Shown here piece after piece: positions 12,453 through 23,028 of a stretch of 64,000 bases of DNA (its first letter is position 1; the number at the start of each line of letters is the position of its first letter). This stretch comes from Cyprinodon diabolis. Lineage: Eukaryota; Chordata; Actinopteri; Cyprinodontiformes; Cyprinodontidae. The notes beneath the pieces are model-generated. The model ran no database searches, was not told where the DNA came from, and worked only from the letters and a program-made list of their open reading frames with translations. Made by a program: the position numbers and the translations under genes. Location: NCBI GenBank assembly GCA_030533445.1, contig CM060080.1, positions 36,036,380 through 36,100,379 of the forward strand. Direction: 5' to 3'.

Positions 12453-12494
12453 GCCTCCGATACGCACAGGAGCAGAAAGGTGCGTATCGGAGGC
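12453..12494. repeat. Perfect 15-bp inverted repeat (hairpin)
   Basis: Arms 12453-12467 (gcctccgatacgcac) and 12480-12494 are exact reverse complements around a 12-nt loop. The arms are GC-rich within AT-rich surroundings. Not followed by a T run, and no RNA class recognised. Confidence 0.85.
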
Positions 12495-13108
12495 CTTTTA
12501 AGATTAACTTTGGATGCCAATTGGCTTCGTGGAGCTTTGGTTCATAGCTGATTGGCTGTGTCACAGGTGGATGAAGGAAAGCAATTAGTTTCTTCAGTTG
12601 AACTTCCGCCTAGGCTCCATTTCTACACATCAATATATCAGGTGGTCTCTGAAAGTTACAAGGTTCTGAAAATTATACAGAAATGTACTTTTATTAGAAC
12701 TTATTTTTGAATACTTAAATACTTTCAAATACATGTACTTTTGAGTATTTTATTTTAAACAGTGAGTACTTCAGTCATTTTACTTAAGAAGATGTCTGAC
12801 CCGGTAACTTACTTGTAGTTGAGAAAGATTTGACTGAGTATCAGTACTTTTTCTCAAGTACTATTGTTGAGTACTTCGTCCAACACTGCTGGTTCAGGAG
12901 TATCTTTCTGTTGCCTCAGAGAATAAAGAAAAAAAAATGTAAAAAGGAGAATTTAAGGATACTGAGGAACCAAAGTTAATCCAGTGAAATAAAAACACAT
13001 GTTCAAAGTACTTTTGTACCACATCCATTAGGTTTGCCATACAGAGTCTTTAAAAGCTATTCAAATCCTCTCTCTTTTTGACATCATGACCACAAAATGT
13101 AACATATA

Positions 13109-13310
13109 CAGGTGCTGGTCATAAAATTAGAATATCATGAAAAAGTAGATTGATTTCAGTAATTCCATTTAAAAAGTGAAACTTGTATATTATATTCATA
13201 CATTACATACAAACTCATATATTTCAGATGTTTATTTTGTTTAATTTTGATGATTACAAATGACAACAAATGAAAATCTCAAATTCATCATATCAGAAAA
13301 TTAGAATATT
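13109..13310 (+). repeat. Tc1 left terminal inverted repeat
   Basis: 202 bp, identical to the reverse complement of 14519-14720. The inner part contains a second 'ttagaatat' motif, like the outer end, possibly marking an internal direct repeat for transposase binding as in IR/DR-type Tc1 elements. Confidence 0.93.
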
Positions 13311-13427
13311 GTGAAAAGGTTCAAAATTGATGGCCCCTGGTGCCACACTCTAATCAGCTAATTAACTCAAACCACCAGCAAAAGCCTTTAAATGGTCTTT
13401 CAGTCTAGTTCTATAGGCTACACAATC

Positions 13428-14432
13428 ATGGGGAAGACTGCTGACTTGACAGTTGTCCAAAAGACGACCATCGACACCTTGCACAAGGAGGGCAAGACAC
13501 AAAAGGTCATCGCTAAAGAGGCTGGCTGTTCACAGAGCTCAGTGTCCAAGCACATTAATAGAGAGGCGAAGAGAAGGAAAAGATGTGGTCGAAAAAAGTG
13601 TACAAGCAAGAGAGATAACCGCACCCTGGAGAGGATTGTGAAACAAAACCCATTCAAAAATGTGGGGGAGATTCACAAAGAGTGGACTGCAGCTGGAGTG
13701 AGTGCTTCAAGAACCACCACACACAGACGTATGAAAGACATGGGTTTCTGCTGTCGCATTCCTTGTGTCAAGCCACTCTTGAACCACAGACAGCGTCAGA
13801 AGCGTCTTGCCTGGGCTAAAGAGAAACAGGACTGGACTGCTGGTGAGTGGTCCAAAGTCATGTTCTCTGATGAAAGTAAATTTTGCATTTCCTTTGGAAA
13901 TCAAGGTCCCAGAGTCTGGAGGAAAAGAAGAGAGGCACTTCATCCACGTTGCTTGAAGTCCAGTGTAAAGTTTCCACAGTCAGTGATGGTTTGGGGTGCC
14001 ATGTCATCTGCTGGTGTTGGTCCATTGTGTTTTCTGAGGTCCAGGGTCAACGCAGCCACATACCAGGAAGTTTTAGAGCACTTCATGCTTCCTGCAGCTG
14101 ACCAACTTTTTGGAGATGCAGATTTCATTTTCCAACAGGACTTGGCACCTGCACACAGTGCCAAAGCTACCAGTACCTGGTTGAAGGACCATGGTATCCC
14201 TGTTCTTAATTGGCCAGCAAACTCTCCTGACCTTAACCCCATAGAAAATCTATGGGGTATTGTGAAGAAGAAGATGCAATACACCAGACCCAACAATTCA
14301 GAAGAGCTAAAAGCCACTATTAGAGCAACCTGGGCTATCATAACACCTGAGCAGTGCCACAGACTGATCGACTCCATGCCACGCCGCATTGCTGCAGTAA
14401 TACAGGCCAAAGGAGGCCCAACTAAATACTGA
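13428..14432 (+). CDS. Tc1-family transposase, intact, DD34E
   Basis: 334-residue cut-and-paste transposase. I start at the ATG of MGKTADLTVV (13428) because family members begin there; an in-frame ATG 36 bp upstream is also possible. Residues 1-110 form the bipartite paired-like HTH region (VIAKEAGCSQSSVSKHI; second HTH VGEIHKEWTAAGVSASRTT) with a basic CGRKK spacer in place of the usual GRPR hook. The catalytic triad is D148 (MFSDES), D238 (FQQDLAPAH) and E273 (NPIENLWG), with 34 residues between the second D and E, giving DD34E. The C-terminus ends AKGGPTKY as in other fish Tc1 proteins. No stop or frameshift; full family length. It lies alone between the TIRs. Confidence 0.95.
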   Translation: MGKTADLTVVQKTTIDTLHKEGKTQKVIAKEAGCSQSSVSKHINREAKRRKRCGRKKCTSKRDNRTLERIVKQNPFKNVGEIHKEWTAAGVSASRTTTHRRMKDMGFCCRIPCVKPLLNHRQRQKRLAWAKEKQDWTAGEWSKVMFSDESKFCISFGNQGPRVWRKRREALHPRCLKSSVKFPQSVMVWGAMSSAGVGPLCFLRSRVNAATYQEVLEHFMLPAADQLFGDADFIFQQDLAPAHSAKATSTWLKDHGIPVLNWPANSPDLNPIENLWGIVKKKMQYTRPNNSEELKATIRATWAIITPEQCHRLIDSMPRRIAAVIQAKGGPTKY

Positions 14433-14518
14433 GTGCTGTACATGCTCATACTTTTCATGTTCATACTTTTCAGTTGGCCAACATTTCTATAAATCCTTTG
14501 TTTTTATTGGTCTTCAGT

Positions 14519-14720
14519 AATATTCTAATTTTCTGATATGATGAATTTGAGATTTTCATTTGTTGTCATTTGTAATCATCAAAATTAAACAAAATAAACA
14601 TCTGAAATATATGAGTTTGTATGTAATGTATGAATATAATATACAAGTTTCACTTTTTAAATGGAATTACTGAAATCAATCTACTTTTTCATGATATTCT
14701 AATTTTATGACCAGCACCTG
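14519..14720 (-). repeat. Tc1 right terminal inverted repeat
   Basis: Exact reverse complement of 13109-13310. Followed by the TA target duplication at 14721-14722. Confidence 0.93.
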
Positions 14721-14722
14721 TA

Positions 14723-16965
14723 GTGGTGCAAAACTGCCAAGTGAAAAATAAATGATACAGGATTTAAGAAAAAAAAAACTTTTATCAGAGAACATTATCT
14801 TTACTGATATTAAATCCCTTTAACTCCTAAGCCCGTAAATAAAATCTCAAGTAATTGTTTCAGGAGACACATATTACATGGATTCAGTCGATCTTTGTAT
14901 AATTCAATTTTATTTTAATAGTATAATAATAGTATTAATGCAGCTGTTCCATGAAGGCTTCAGTGGTTTGTTAAAAATGAAAAGCAACATGTATAACTAA
15001 AGAACACGGTAAACAGATCAGATAGTTATGAAAAAGCTGGAGGTAGGATAATAAAAGGATATTTTATACTTTACTAATCTACAGTAATTAAGAGCTAACA
15101 AGAATATGGGACTAATGGCAGATTTCCACCTGCCAGCAGCATTGAAACACTGACCTACTAAAAGTTGTCTTTTGATGAAAAATGTTTGGTACAACTCAAA
15201 AGTGTTTGGCTTTCAGCATGCCTTCTGCTCCCTATCCAGTGTCATAGTAAAACACAATCTAAATATCCAGAGATTTCTTTTTCCTAAAAGGTAAAACTTG
15301 GTTGCTCCTATTCACTGCTGGTGCATTTTAAAGAAAGCATTTTAGTTAGTTTAGTTTAGTTAACAATAAGGCAGATGCATGAGGCCTTTTTATCTTTTGA
15401 AGGTCCAGACATGCTTTTTTTCTAAAATTAGAAATATTGGATTTTTTATCAAATTGCGTGTTCTGAGTACTATTAGGCTGTAAAACCAAAACATTTTTCA
15501 GTAAATTTATTCAGACCTTGTGAACTTTGAGTGCTTTATGTTTGTCAGTTTTGGCCAAAAATGTTTGAACCGCAAAGGTTTAGATGTGAGAATACATGAA
15601 GGTTACACACAAAAGCAGACGTCAGTCTAATAAAGAATATCTTTAATTTCTACATCCACAAAGCAGCTAAAACATAAATTCAAAAGACATGCAGCTTTAA
15701 ATGCAAATGCTTTGGGTTGTTACATAAATAATAATTTTAAAAACACTGAAGTTTGTGACTGTAATGAAATACTAAAGAAATAGCCAGAAAAAAGTTAAAA
15801 ATAAGAGCTCCTACAGACACCCACACATACTGGCACAAGAGTGCAGGAGAATGCAAAACAATTTACTGTAACCAACGGATACAGAACTGGTATCGTAAAA
15901 GGGAGAGTGTTGAAGTTAGATACAGAAATACTAAAGATAAAAAGATAGATATTAAAACATTTAAGAATTATTGGCCGAGTGCATGGTAATGATGAATAGC
16001 ACCACCCACCCAGAAGACTCAGTGCATATCTCAGTATTTCAGTTCCTTATTCATTCACTTTCTCAACAACCCCCCCACCCCCTGCCACCATCAATATTTC
16101 CCCTCCTCCACTGTACATTTTTACAGCTCCCTCCAAATTCCAGCTACTTATTTTCCAGTTTGGAAAATATTTATTCCGGAGATGTTTATTCACAACCAAG
16201 GTTCTGAGAGGAAGATAAGAAGCCGAGTACTGAGCTGGCCTCCAGGGCTTCTAGTCACAGACATACAAATCCTGCACATTTAAATACACACCATGAAACG
16301 CTGGCTGTGAGGAGAACTAACAAGCTTGTTTGTACACAATTCTGTGTAAAGACACTTGCATGTCTGCTTTTGGTTTCCAATCACGTACAAACTCAAACAG
16401 TGTGTCCATGGAAGTCTGTCGTCATTATCAAATGAGGCAGAAACAGCTGTATTCTTGTTTTTACTGTTAACAAGAAAATCAATGAAAATATTTTGAGGGG
16501 GAGCATCCAAACATGGCCGACCCTCATCTGTCACCAGTGTTGTCAAGAGAGACACAAACATGCATATTTTCAGGAGGCTCTGCCTCCTTTAAATCCTCCT
16601 CCCACGTGCAGATGTGTGATGCGCACACCCGTAGAATTGCTTGAGGGGAGAGAAAGAAAGAAAGATGGATGTGCTGGTATAATTTTCACATATTTTCCAG
16701 GTTTCTCTGAGCAGCCACAAGAAATGCTCAAAACTTGCATCTGTTCTAAAGTGTGAACTAATAGTTAAAGCTTGCTTAATTTAAAGCATTCAGTATAGCA
16801 ACACTATTCATACTAGTGGGATGAAAACGATAGTTTAAAAGCTAAGTCTGTTATGGTTAGGGTGGGAGTAAATATTTTGCCTTCATATTCTCAAAAAAAT
16901 TATGTTTCTGGATCTCAGTTTGGGCTCTCTGAATGGCTTCCGCTGGGTCAACGGTTTGGCCAGAG
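14723..16965. other. Intergenic, no gene recognised
   Basis: AT-rich. A small C-rich patch lies at 16065-16110. The minus-strand frame at 16280-16561 shows no known domain. No repeat boundary seen. Confidence 0.45.
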
Positions 16966-16970
16966 TGTTC

Positions 16971-17780
16971 TGTCATGATTTTACAAAGATCAGACCCAAA
17001 TGCAGAAACCGGAACAGGGAGACCAGGGAAAAGGTTTAACGGGTTTTATTGAAGAGGTTAAACAGAGGGAGAAGTGTTGCTCTGAACACTGCTCAACCTG
17101 AACTGAAAAGTGAGGGGAAGACACAGCGGTTGGTTCAGGCTCAGTGGGGAATTCGACCCGTGAACTTGGAGAAGAGGATTTGGTTGGTGACTCACGATTC
17201 CAGAGAAGTAGTTGAATCCCTGACTCCTGTCTGTGTGCTGTAGTTCCAGTGTTTGTCTGATTTGGTGGAAGGCGGAACAGGATTTACCCAGAATGCGGTT
17301 GTTAGTAGGTGAATGGAGAAACTGACTGCCACTCAGATTTCCTGCGGTACTTGAACGGGTCGTAGTGGAGAATAATCCCTTTCTTAGTGCGAAGCTCAAA
17401 CAATCTCTTGGGGAGAGTGGATCCAAACCTCCTGTTTGAACCCCTGCTCAGTTTGAAGCTCAGTTGATCCTTCCAGGGAGAGAAGGTCAGAGAAATCCAA
17501 TTTGCAGGATGACTTCCTGCCGAGACGCAAAAACAAAAACAAAGTTAAACTCAGGTAGACAAGAACTCAGTTTGACTCAGCAAAACTCAGCTTGGCTAGA
17601 GTACCCAAAATTGGCAAACACTCTGGCGTCGAGGTAGTGGCAGTCAGCAGCTTAAGAACACTCCGTTTAACGAGGAAACCATCAGCAGGTGTGTGAGAAG
17701 GCGGACCAGAACCAGGCGCCTCCTGGTGGATGAAGGGAGAGAAACACAGAAACACAAACACAAAGACAGGAGACCTGACA
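16971..17780 (-). mobile_element. Solo LTR, copy A (Gypsy-type family)
   Basis: About 810 bp bounded by TG...CA (tgtcatgatt on the left, acctgaca on the right), homologous to copies at 35062-35681, 43135-44436 and 57276-58005. Shared blocks include 'aggtttaac.ggttttatt', 'gactgccactcagatttcct', 'gctagagtacccaaaa' and 'aacactctggcg'. No internal coding region adjoins, so it is a solo LTR read antisense. The flanking pentamers (tgttc / ccaat) do not match, so the ends may be altered or the copy recombined. Its right end diverges from the other copies ('acaggagacctgaca' instead of 'ggattcctaaca'). Confidence 0.75.
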
Positions 17781-18235
17781 CCAATCTTAATTTAGAATTA
17801 TTTTAAAGATAGTAACAAACCTTGGCTTTCACAAAATGCAGGGCTACCTGTAGAGTTCTAACAATAAAGTTTCACTTAAAAGTAACAAAGCATAAAAAGA
17901 TAAAGAAAACATTAAAAGACTCTTTAAATAAGTGGAAAAGCTCATGATTAAAAACCAGCCAAAATCCAAAGAAAAATGGGCCTCATAAATCTCTACAAAC
18001 TTATTTAACAATACTTTAAAAGAATAAATCCGATCTTATAATTAGAGGCTTTGTCACGTTTTCTGGATTTCAAATTTTTTATTGTAAGCTCTTCATAATC
18101 GAAACAGCTGAAGAGTGCAACTGAGGAGACTCACAGGGAGAAAAAGCAATATTCACAATGTTAGACTTTCTTTCAGTGGTTAATACAGTGGATATATTTG
18201 AGCAGGTAGATCTAGGTTAGCGATACCTACCCCCG
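17781..18235. other. Intergenic, nothing recognised
   Basis: AT-rich single-copy-looking sequence. No domain-bearing frame. Confidence 0.4.
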
Positions 18236-18239
18236 CTGG

Positions 18240-18440
18240 AGTGTGGCACTGGTGATGGAATGCAGTCTGCAGAATGCAGCTATCCCTCACAACCAGCATG
18301 CATGCAGCGACAGTGGAGAGAAAAGCCTCCCTTTTAACAAAAAAAAAAGTTTTCAGCAGAGGTTGACTGGGGATTTCAAGAAGATACCAGCAGAAACTAA
18401 AAAGGAACATAGAAGCACTGAGCGATATATGCTTTAAGCG
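18240..18440 (-). repeat. Degraded L2 3' UTR fragment
   Basis: Contains 'tgcagcgacagtggagagaa' and 'gcctcccttttaac', matching the 3' UTR of the L2 element at 1300-1340 with many changes. Lacks the L2 tail. Confidence 0.55.
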
Positions 18441-18769
18441 TTAAAGAAGGTTATAGTTAACTAGTTCCATAGGTGGTTATGTCTATTAGATGACTTAGAT
18501 TATTGTACTGCAGGAGGTTTTTTTTTTATTAGGCACAATCCATTGGTCAACATTCTTCTTGATGATTTTCTTTTTTTGATCTTATTTTTGTGTCCTGTTT
18601 TGCCAATATAGCTCTGGGAATAGATGTCCCTGAGCTGGACCATAGCCCATCAGCTTTGCTTTCACAAGCAGACCATTATGGCAGTTGCCATAAGGTTCTG
18701 CTTGGTGCTTGAATATGAAACTTTATTAAAATTTATTTTGGGAGTAAAACTGAATACAGTGGACATGGA

Positions 18770-19060
18770 GATTGAAAGAGAGGTGAGAAAGAAAGAGGGT
18801 ATAAGAACTAAGGGGAGAGAGAAAGAGAGAGACAATAGAGAAAGCATGAATAGAGAAAAGCAAAAGAATAGAGAAAAGAGAAAAACAATACTGCAAAAAC
18901 AGACAACACAGAAGATAACCAGTAACTCAGGGAGGTCTGCTTCCACACCTGAATGAGATGAGAGGGTAAGAAAACAGAAGATAACAACAGCAACAAAAAT
19001 AACAACAGAAAACAGCAAAAAAAAAAAAACAAAAAAAAAAACAGACAACCTCAGACAACC
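18770..19060. repeat. Purine-rich (A/G) low-complexity tract
   Basis: Strand-asymmetric run of 'gagagaaagagagagacaat'-type sequence followed by A-rich repeats ('aacaacagcaacaaaaataa') and two poly-A blocks at about 19018-19041. Open frames here are compositional artefacts. Confidence 0.75.
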
Positions 19061-19299
19061 AAATTGACATCAAGAAAAACTTAAAGAGCAGCAGGTAACC
19101 CTTAGATATTTATGTGTGTGGAAAGAGAAACCTATTGTGATTACACAATATTCTGGTGATATATGTCTGTAGCTGCAGCTAAGAATTTAGTATAGATGTG
19201 TATCTGTGAGCACTGGGAATCAAACTCCAGTGGTATAAATGCATGAGCATGATCCTGTATAAAGAGTTTACAGAGCTTCTTCAGAAGGCAAATATGCTT

Positions 19300-20720
19300 A
19301 ATAGCAGGCGTGGACGGTCCCAGACTCAGCCTACAGAGCCCAGAATAAATAAAGAGGCGATCCTGGCCCCAGATATCCAGAGGCACCCCAGATTACTGGG
19401 ACACACGGTGGGCAGACATATGTATGGCTGCTCCCGCCAAAGAGGGGCAGAAGAAAGTGCCCAGAGTTCGACACCCGAGGAGCAAAACTCCAACTCCATA
19501 ACTATGGCTGCCAGGCAGTCCAAACCCCTGGGCCAAGTACGGTTCACCAGCCACTAGAGCCCAAGCACCAGCCACCACCCAGTATCCCCCAACCGACTGC
19601 AGGCACAGACCGCACACAGGATCAGGGCAGGTACCACGGATGGAGCCAAACCCTCAAAAGTCCCACACTCCCACCCAATTCCATCCCCCATTTCATTGGA
19701 CGGATATTTCGTCGAAGCCAGAGGATGGGAACCAAAGTCCATAAAGCCCAAGGCAGTGCAGGGTGAACACCCTCCTGTTCGGATGTAGTGTTGTTGCCTG
19801 TTGGACCACTGTGTATTTACAACCCTGCCCGAAACCTTAACTGTCTAAATGCATTCCAACAAATTAGCATCAGAAGCAAAGCCAGAATGGCTTACGCTCC
19901 TACAGGGCCCCAAATCTGCCCTCTCTGATGCCCTGCAAATGTATATCTTGGAAATGCTATAAATGATGCTGATTAGGGTGTGAAAATTTGGGCACAGGCT
20001 ACTACCAGCATGGAAGGAGACACCCTGCTGATGGTCTCTTCTCTAGACTCATTTATGTGTGGTAGTGTGATAGAGCAGATGAGGGCAAGCATCAGAGATG
20101 GAGAGCAAAGAACTGGCCATCTCCCCTACTGACACACACATACACACACACACCCCACACACACGCATACTCGTTCTGCCATGTGTGTTGACTCCCATTT
20201 ACTTCCATTGATTTTCAGTTATTTTCAACGCTTTCTATGCCCTAAACCTAAGCCTAAACATATTCATTACCAACGCATACCTCACCCTAACCATAACCCT
20301 AACCAATTGACACCTTAGCTCTAAACCTAACCCCCCGTCACCCACCCACCCACACACACACAAAACTGACCAGTCAGCGTGACGTAATAGCACTAGGGGG
20401 TGCCACGCCTAGTTGACCCCCAGCCTGGGTAAAGTGTCCAACCGAGCCCCCAAGCCAAACCCGCCACAGCCGTATCAGGAAACAACCAGAGCCAAACCCA
20501 CACCTACGCCAAGGCGGATGGTTTGTCACACCTGACCCAAGAATGCCAGCCAGTCTGATTCCCAGCAGCCACACACCCACCACACACACATTACTCATAC
20601 AGATGAACTGCAACAGACAATCTAAGCAAAGGGAGTAAGGAGTTTGCCCGACAGGTTGCCCCCCACATCCAGGCCAGTGGGGAGCGGGTGAAGCCAAGAG
20701 AGGCAAAAGACAGCTCAAAC
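19300..20720. repeat. Unclassified C-rich repeat block
   Basis: Much richer in C (plus strand) than its surroundings, with phrases such as 'ccaagccaaacccgccacag', and CA-rich microsatellites at about 20130-20170 and 20341-20362. Composition shifts sharply at both ends, so it looks like inserted repetitive DNA, possibly the 5' part of a retroelement on one strand. I see no conserved protein. Confidence 0.4.
20230..20335. repeat. Degenerate telomere-like CCTAA repeats
   Basis: Variants of cctaa recur: 'ccctaaacctaagcctaaac', 'accctaaccataaccctaac' and 'ctctaaacctaacc'. They resemble degenerate TTAGGG arrays but are irregular and short, so they are more likely part of the surrounding repeat than a true interstitial telomere. 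Confidence 0.55.
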
Positions 20721-21349
20721 AATATAGAATAATTTAGTCCTTAAAAGTAGATCAATATTTGAAAAACTTATGCAAAATCTCTGCTTCAACAAAAAACAAT
20801 TTACCTTTAACCACACATTTGACCATACGATGTTTCTCTATTTTTCCTCTACACTTCAATGGCTCCTTAAATTTAATTTGCTCCTTTACTTCCCACCTCG
20901 CTATTCTGAGGGGGTCTAAGCGAAACTTAGGCCATTTCTCAATATGCGTACGTGTTCATTCTTATGTGCGCTTGTGCTCGTGAAACATCATCATCCTCAG
21001 CCCCAGCACTGTTCCAACTGACAAGAACATAAGACAGAGAATGGACAATATCACCGGATGTTGTTCTCGCCCCTCCCTCTTTACCGAGCATGCATCAGAG
21101 CAGACGTGTGCGTTCTTCAGACTGATAGCTTTCCCAGCAATATGGCCCATTTACTGATTTAGTGCATAATTTTAAAAAGTTTCAGATGCTGAGAGGACCG
21201 TGGCAACCAGTGGACTCTGAGGGTTTCATTATTGTCTAGAGACTGTTAATAACAGGAAGTCAAATACAGTTCCAGACAAGCTGTGCTTGTGGAGATATTA
21301 CAAGTATGTTTCAAGGGGACAGAGACAGGTTTTTTCTATTTGCTCCTGT
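20721..21349. other. Intergenic, nothing recognised
   Basis: Mixed-composition sequence. No recognisable gene or repeat boundary. Confidence 0.4.
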
Positions 21350-21630
21350 TCTTCCTGAGTCCAGTCTAGGTATACCCTGGACAGGTGGCCAGTATATCAC
21401 AGGGCAACACAGAGACAAATAGGACAAACATGATACGAAAATTCACGAACACATTCACACCTAAAGAGAATTTTACAGAAGTCAATTAACAGTCATGTTT
21501 TTTGGACTGTTGGAGGAAGCCAGTGTACCTGGAAAAAACCCATGCATGCACATGGAGAACATATAAACTCTATGCTGTGAATGAACCCGGAACCTGCTAC
21601 CCACTGCTCCACTGGGCAGCCCTGAATACA
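21350..21630 (-). mobile_element. tRNA-derived SINE (teleost type)
   Basis: Read on the minus strand, the head 'gggctgcccagtggagcagt' then 'gggtagc' resembles an A box ('TGGCGCAGTGGTTAGCA'), followed by 'ttccgggttcattca', a mutated B box (GGTTCGATTCC). Downstream come the conserved body phrases 'gttctccatgtgcatgcatg', 'ttcctccaacagtccaaaaa' and 'cctgtccagggtatacc', which recur in fish SINEs. Diverged, without an obvious target duplication. Confidence 0.75.
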
Positions 21631-22769
21631 TGTCTAATTTAACAATCAAATCAGATAAGTAGATCATTATATAAATGTTTATTTCAAAATATTGGAATGT
21701 CCATTTATGGATAAAATGTCATTATATGTTATAACTTTTATAAATGATATTTATAATGAATTTAAAAGTATCTCCTTAAATATCCAGTACCACAAGCTTC
21801 TCCTTGACAAAAGTCCTAAAATATTTTACGTCCTTTAAGACACCATGGCATGTGAACACAACCACTTCACAGCACAGCAGAGGTTGAGATGTTGAAATGC
21901 ACATTAGTTGGCCTACCACAAAATAAAACAAAAATTCTATTTAATATCAGTAACTGTTTTTCAGATTCATGGAGTGAATCTGAAATTCTCCTAGAGACAA
22001 ATAGAATGATAATCCTAATACAATGTGTGTAAATGCATCATTAAACCTTGTACAACTAAGCACAGGAGTACAATTGTCCTTTAAACATTTCCTTATAGCG
22101 GCACTATCTGAGGCACACTGGCACCTGTTTCAGGAAAATCGACTGATCTCTACCCCCATCTGCTGGATATTTGATGTAGGCGCGACATGTTTTGGACACG
22201 GTCAGAGTGCAGATGCTAGAATAATTATAGCCAGCTGGAAATATTTAGGACACAATGTCGTGACGTCGATAAGCAAACAGCTGATGCATGACTGCGATGG
22301 GTTCACCTTAAAATCTCTGTCCAAAGCTGTAAACATCTCATAACAAGATGCATGGTGTTATTTATGTAGCAAAGAGAAAAATATATATATATTTGAAGTG
22401 TCTTGGCACTTTGCCTTTACGCCACTAGATGGGAGAGTGGGACAGAAAAGCAGGGGAGAATGGCGCCTTTTCCATATATTAAGGGGATTTAGTTTAATCC
22501 CTATTTTTTGATCCATGGCATCAAGCACACAACCTTGGTCTCTTGTGTTAAAAGGTACACGGCAGCCATCAGCAGTCCCCGTTTGGAGATGAGGAACAAT
22601 ATGTCAATCAGCTTGCGCTGCCAGGGTCCCCTTTATCTCCGCTCGGCAGGGAGGCGTATCCTTTCCCCCTCTGCGCTCCCCTTCACATACCACTCTGCTT
22701 CACTCCCTCCCTATTTCTCTCTCTCCCCTTTTCGGCTGAAACTAAACCTCAACCTGCTCCAGACGACGC
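21631..22769. other. Intergenic, upstream of the CpG-rich segment
   Basis: AT-rich, with a short 'atatatatatat' run near 22380. Frames at 22023-22343 and 22508-22783 show no domain. May hold upstream regulatory sequence of the CpG-rich segment that follows, but no element can be named. Confidence 0.4.
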
Positions 22770-23028
22770 CCTATAGCCCATGAGATTCCCGAGTTCTCCG
22801 CGCGCCCGTTTCGCACGAGCCGAAGCCGTCGGGTTCTCATTATAACGTGAGGCTGCGCGCGAGAGCTGGCAGCCGCGTCACCTCCACCATATCAGGAAAA
22901 AAAAAGAAAAATAAAGGAGGAGGAGGAGAGAGGAGGGGGTGTTTGAGGGCTTTCTGAATCTAGAAATTAATAAATATTAAAACACCTAGTTTGGAAGACT
23001 TCTGTGGGAAGAGGGGGCCTGCATCTGA
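22770..23028 (+). promoter_or_regulatory. Candidate promoter and non-coding first exon of palm1
   Basis: The most CpG-dense stretch in the window (ccgcgcgcccgtttcgcacg; ggctgcgcgcgagagctgg) with a TATA-like 'tataac' at 22841-22846. A purine-rich segment follows and ends in 'ctga' plus the consensus donor GTAAGT at 23029-23034. palm1's ATG exon begins with a splice acceptor, so it needs an upstream non-coding exon; this is the best candidate, 24.4 kb away on the same strand. A 21-codon upstream frame starts at 22779. The link to palm1 is inference; it could instead be the start of another transcript. Confidence 0.5.

Larger units (their letters stand above)
11325..12890. mobile_element. Candidate non-autonomous DNA transposon with degenerate TIRs and nested insert
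   Basis: The left end 'gcagtggtgaaaagaaatat' followed by repeated 'tactttact..acttgatt' is mirrored by the right end 'gtacttcgtccaacactgct', preceded by alternating 'agtact..aagta' motifs on the opposite strand. The family resembles common fish elements whose TIR reads 'cagtgttgg..agtactcaa'. The interior holds an L2-related fragment (12190-12330) and an inverted repeat at 12453-12494. The frame at 11935-12138 is not recognised. Superfamily not assigned. Confidence 0.5.
13109..14720 (+). mobile_element. Complete Tc1-like transposon with identical 202-bp TIRs
   Basis: A 1612-bp Tc1/mariner element. It starts 'caggtgctggtcataaaatt' and ends with the exact reverse complement, flanked by the TA target duplication (13107-13108 and 14721-14722). 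The terminal inverted repeats span 13109-13310 and 14519-14720, and by direct comparison all 202 positions match. It encloses a single uninterrupted transposase gene. Identical long TIRs plus an open transposase indicate a young insertion that could still have been mobile recently. Four other Tc1 fossils in this window belong to other, decayed families. Confidence 0.96.

Noticed and set aside
13428..14432. Minus-strand 174-codon frame overlapping the Tc1 transposase
   Set aside because: Shadow of the transposase on the opposite strand without similarity to any family.
18662..19048. 128-codon Phe/Leu/Ser-rich minus-strand frame resembling a membrane protein
   Set aside because: Arises from the complement of an A/G-rich low-complexity tract.
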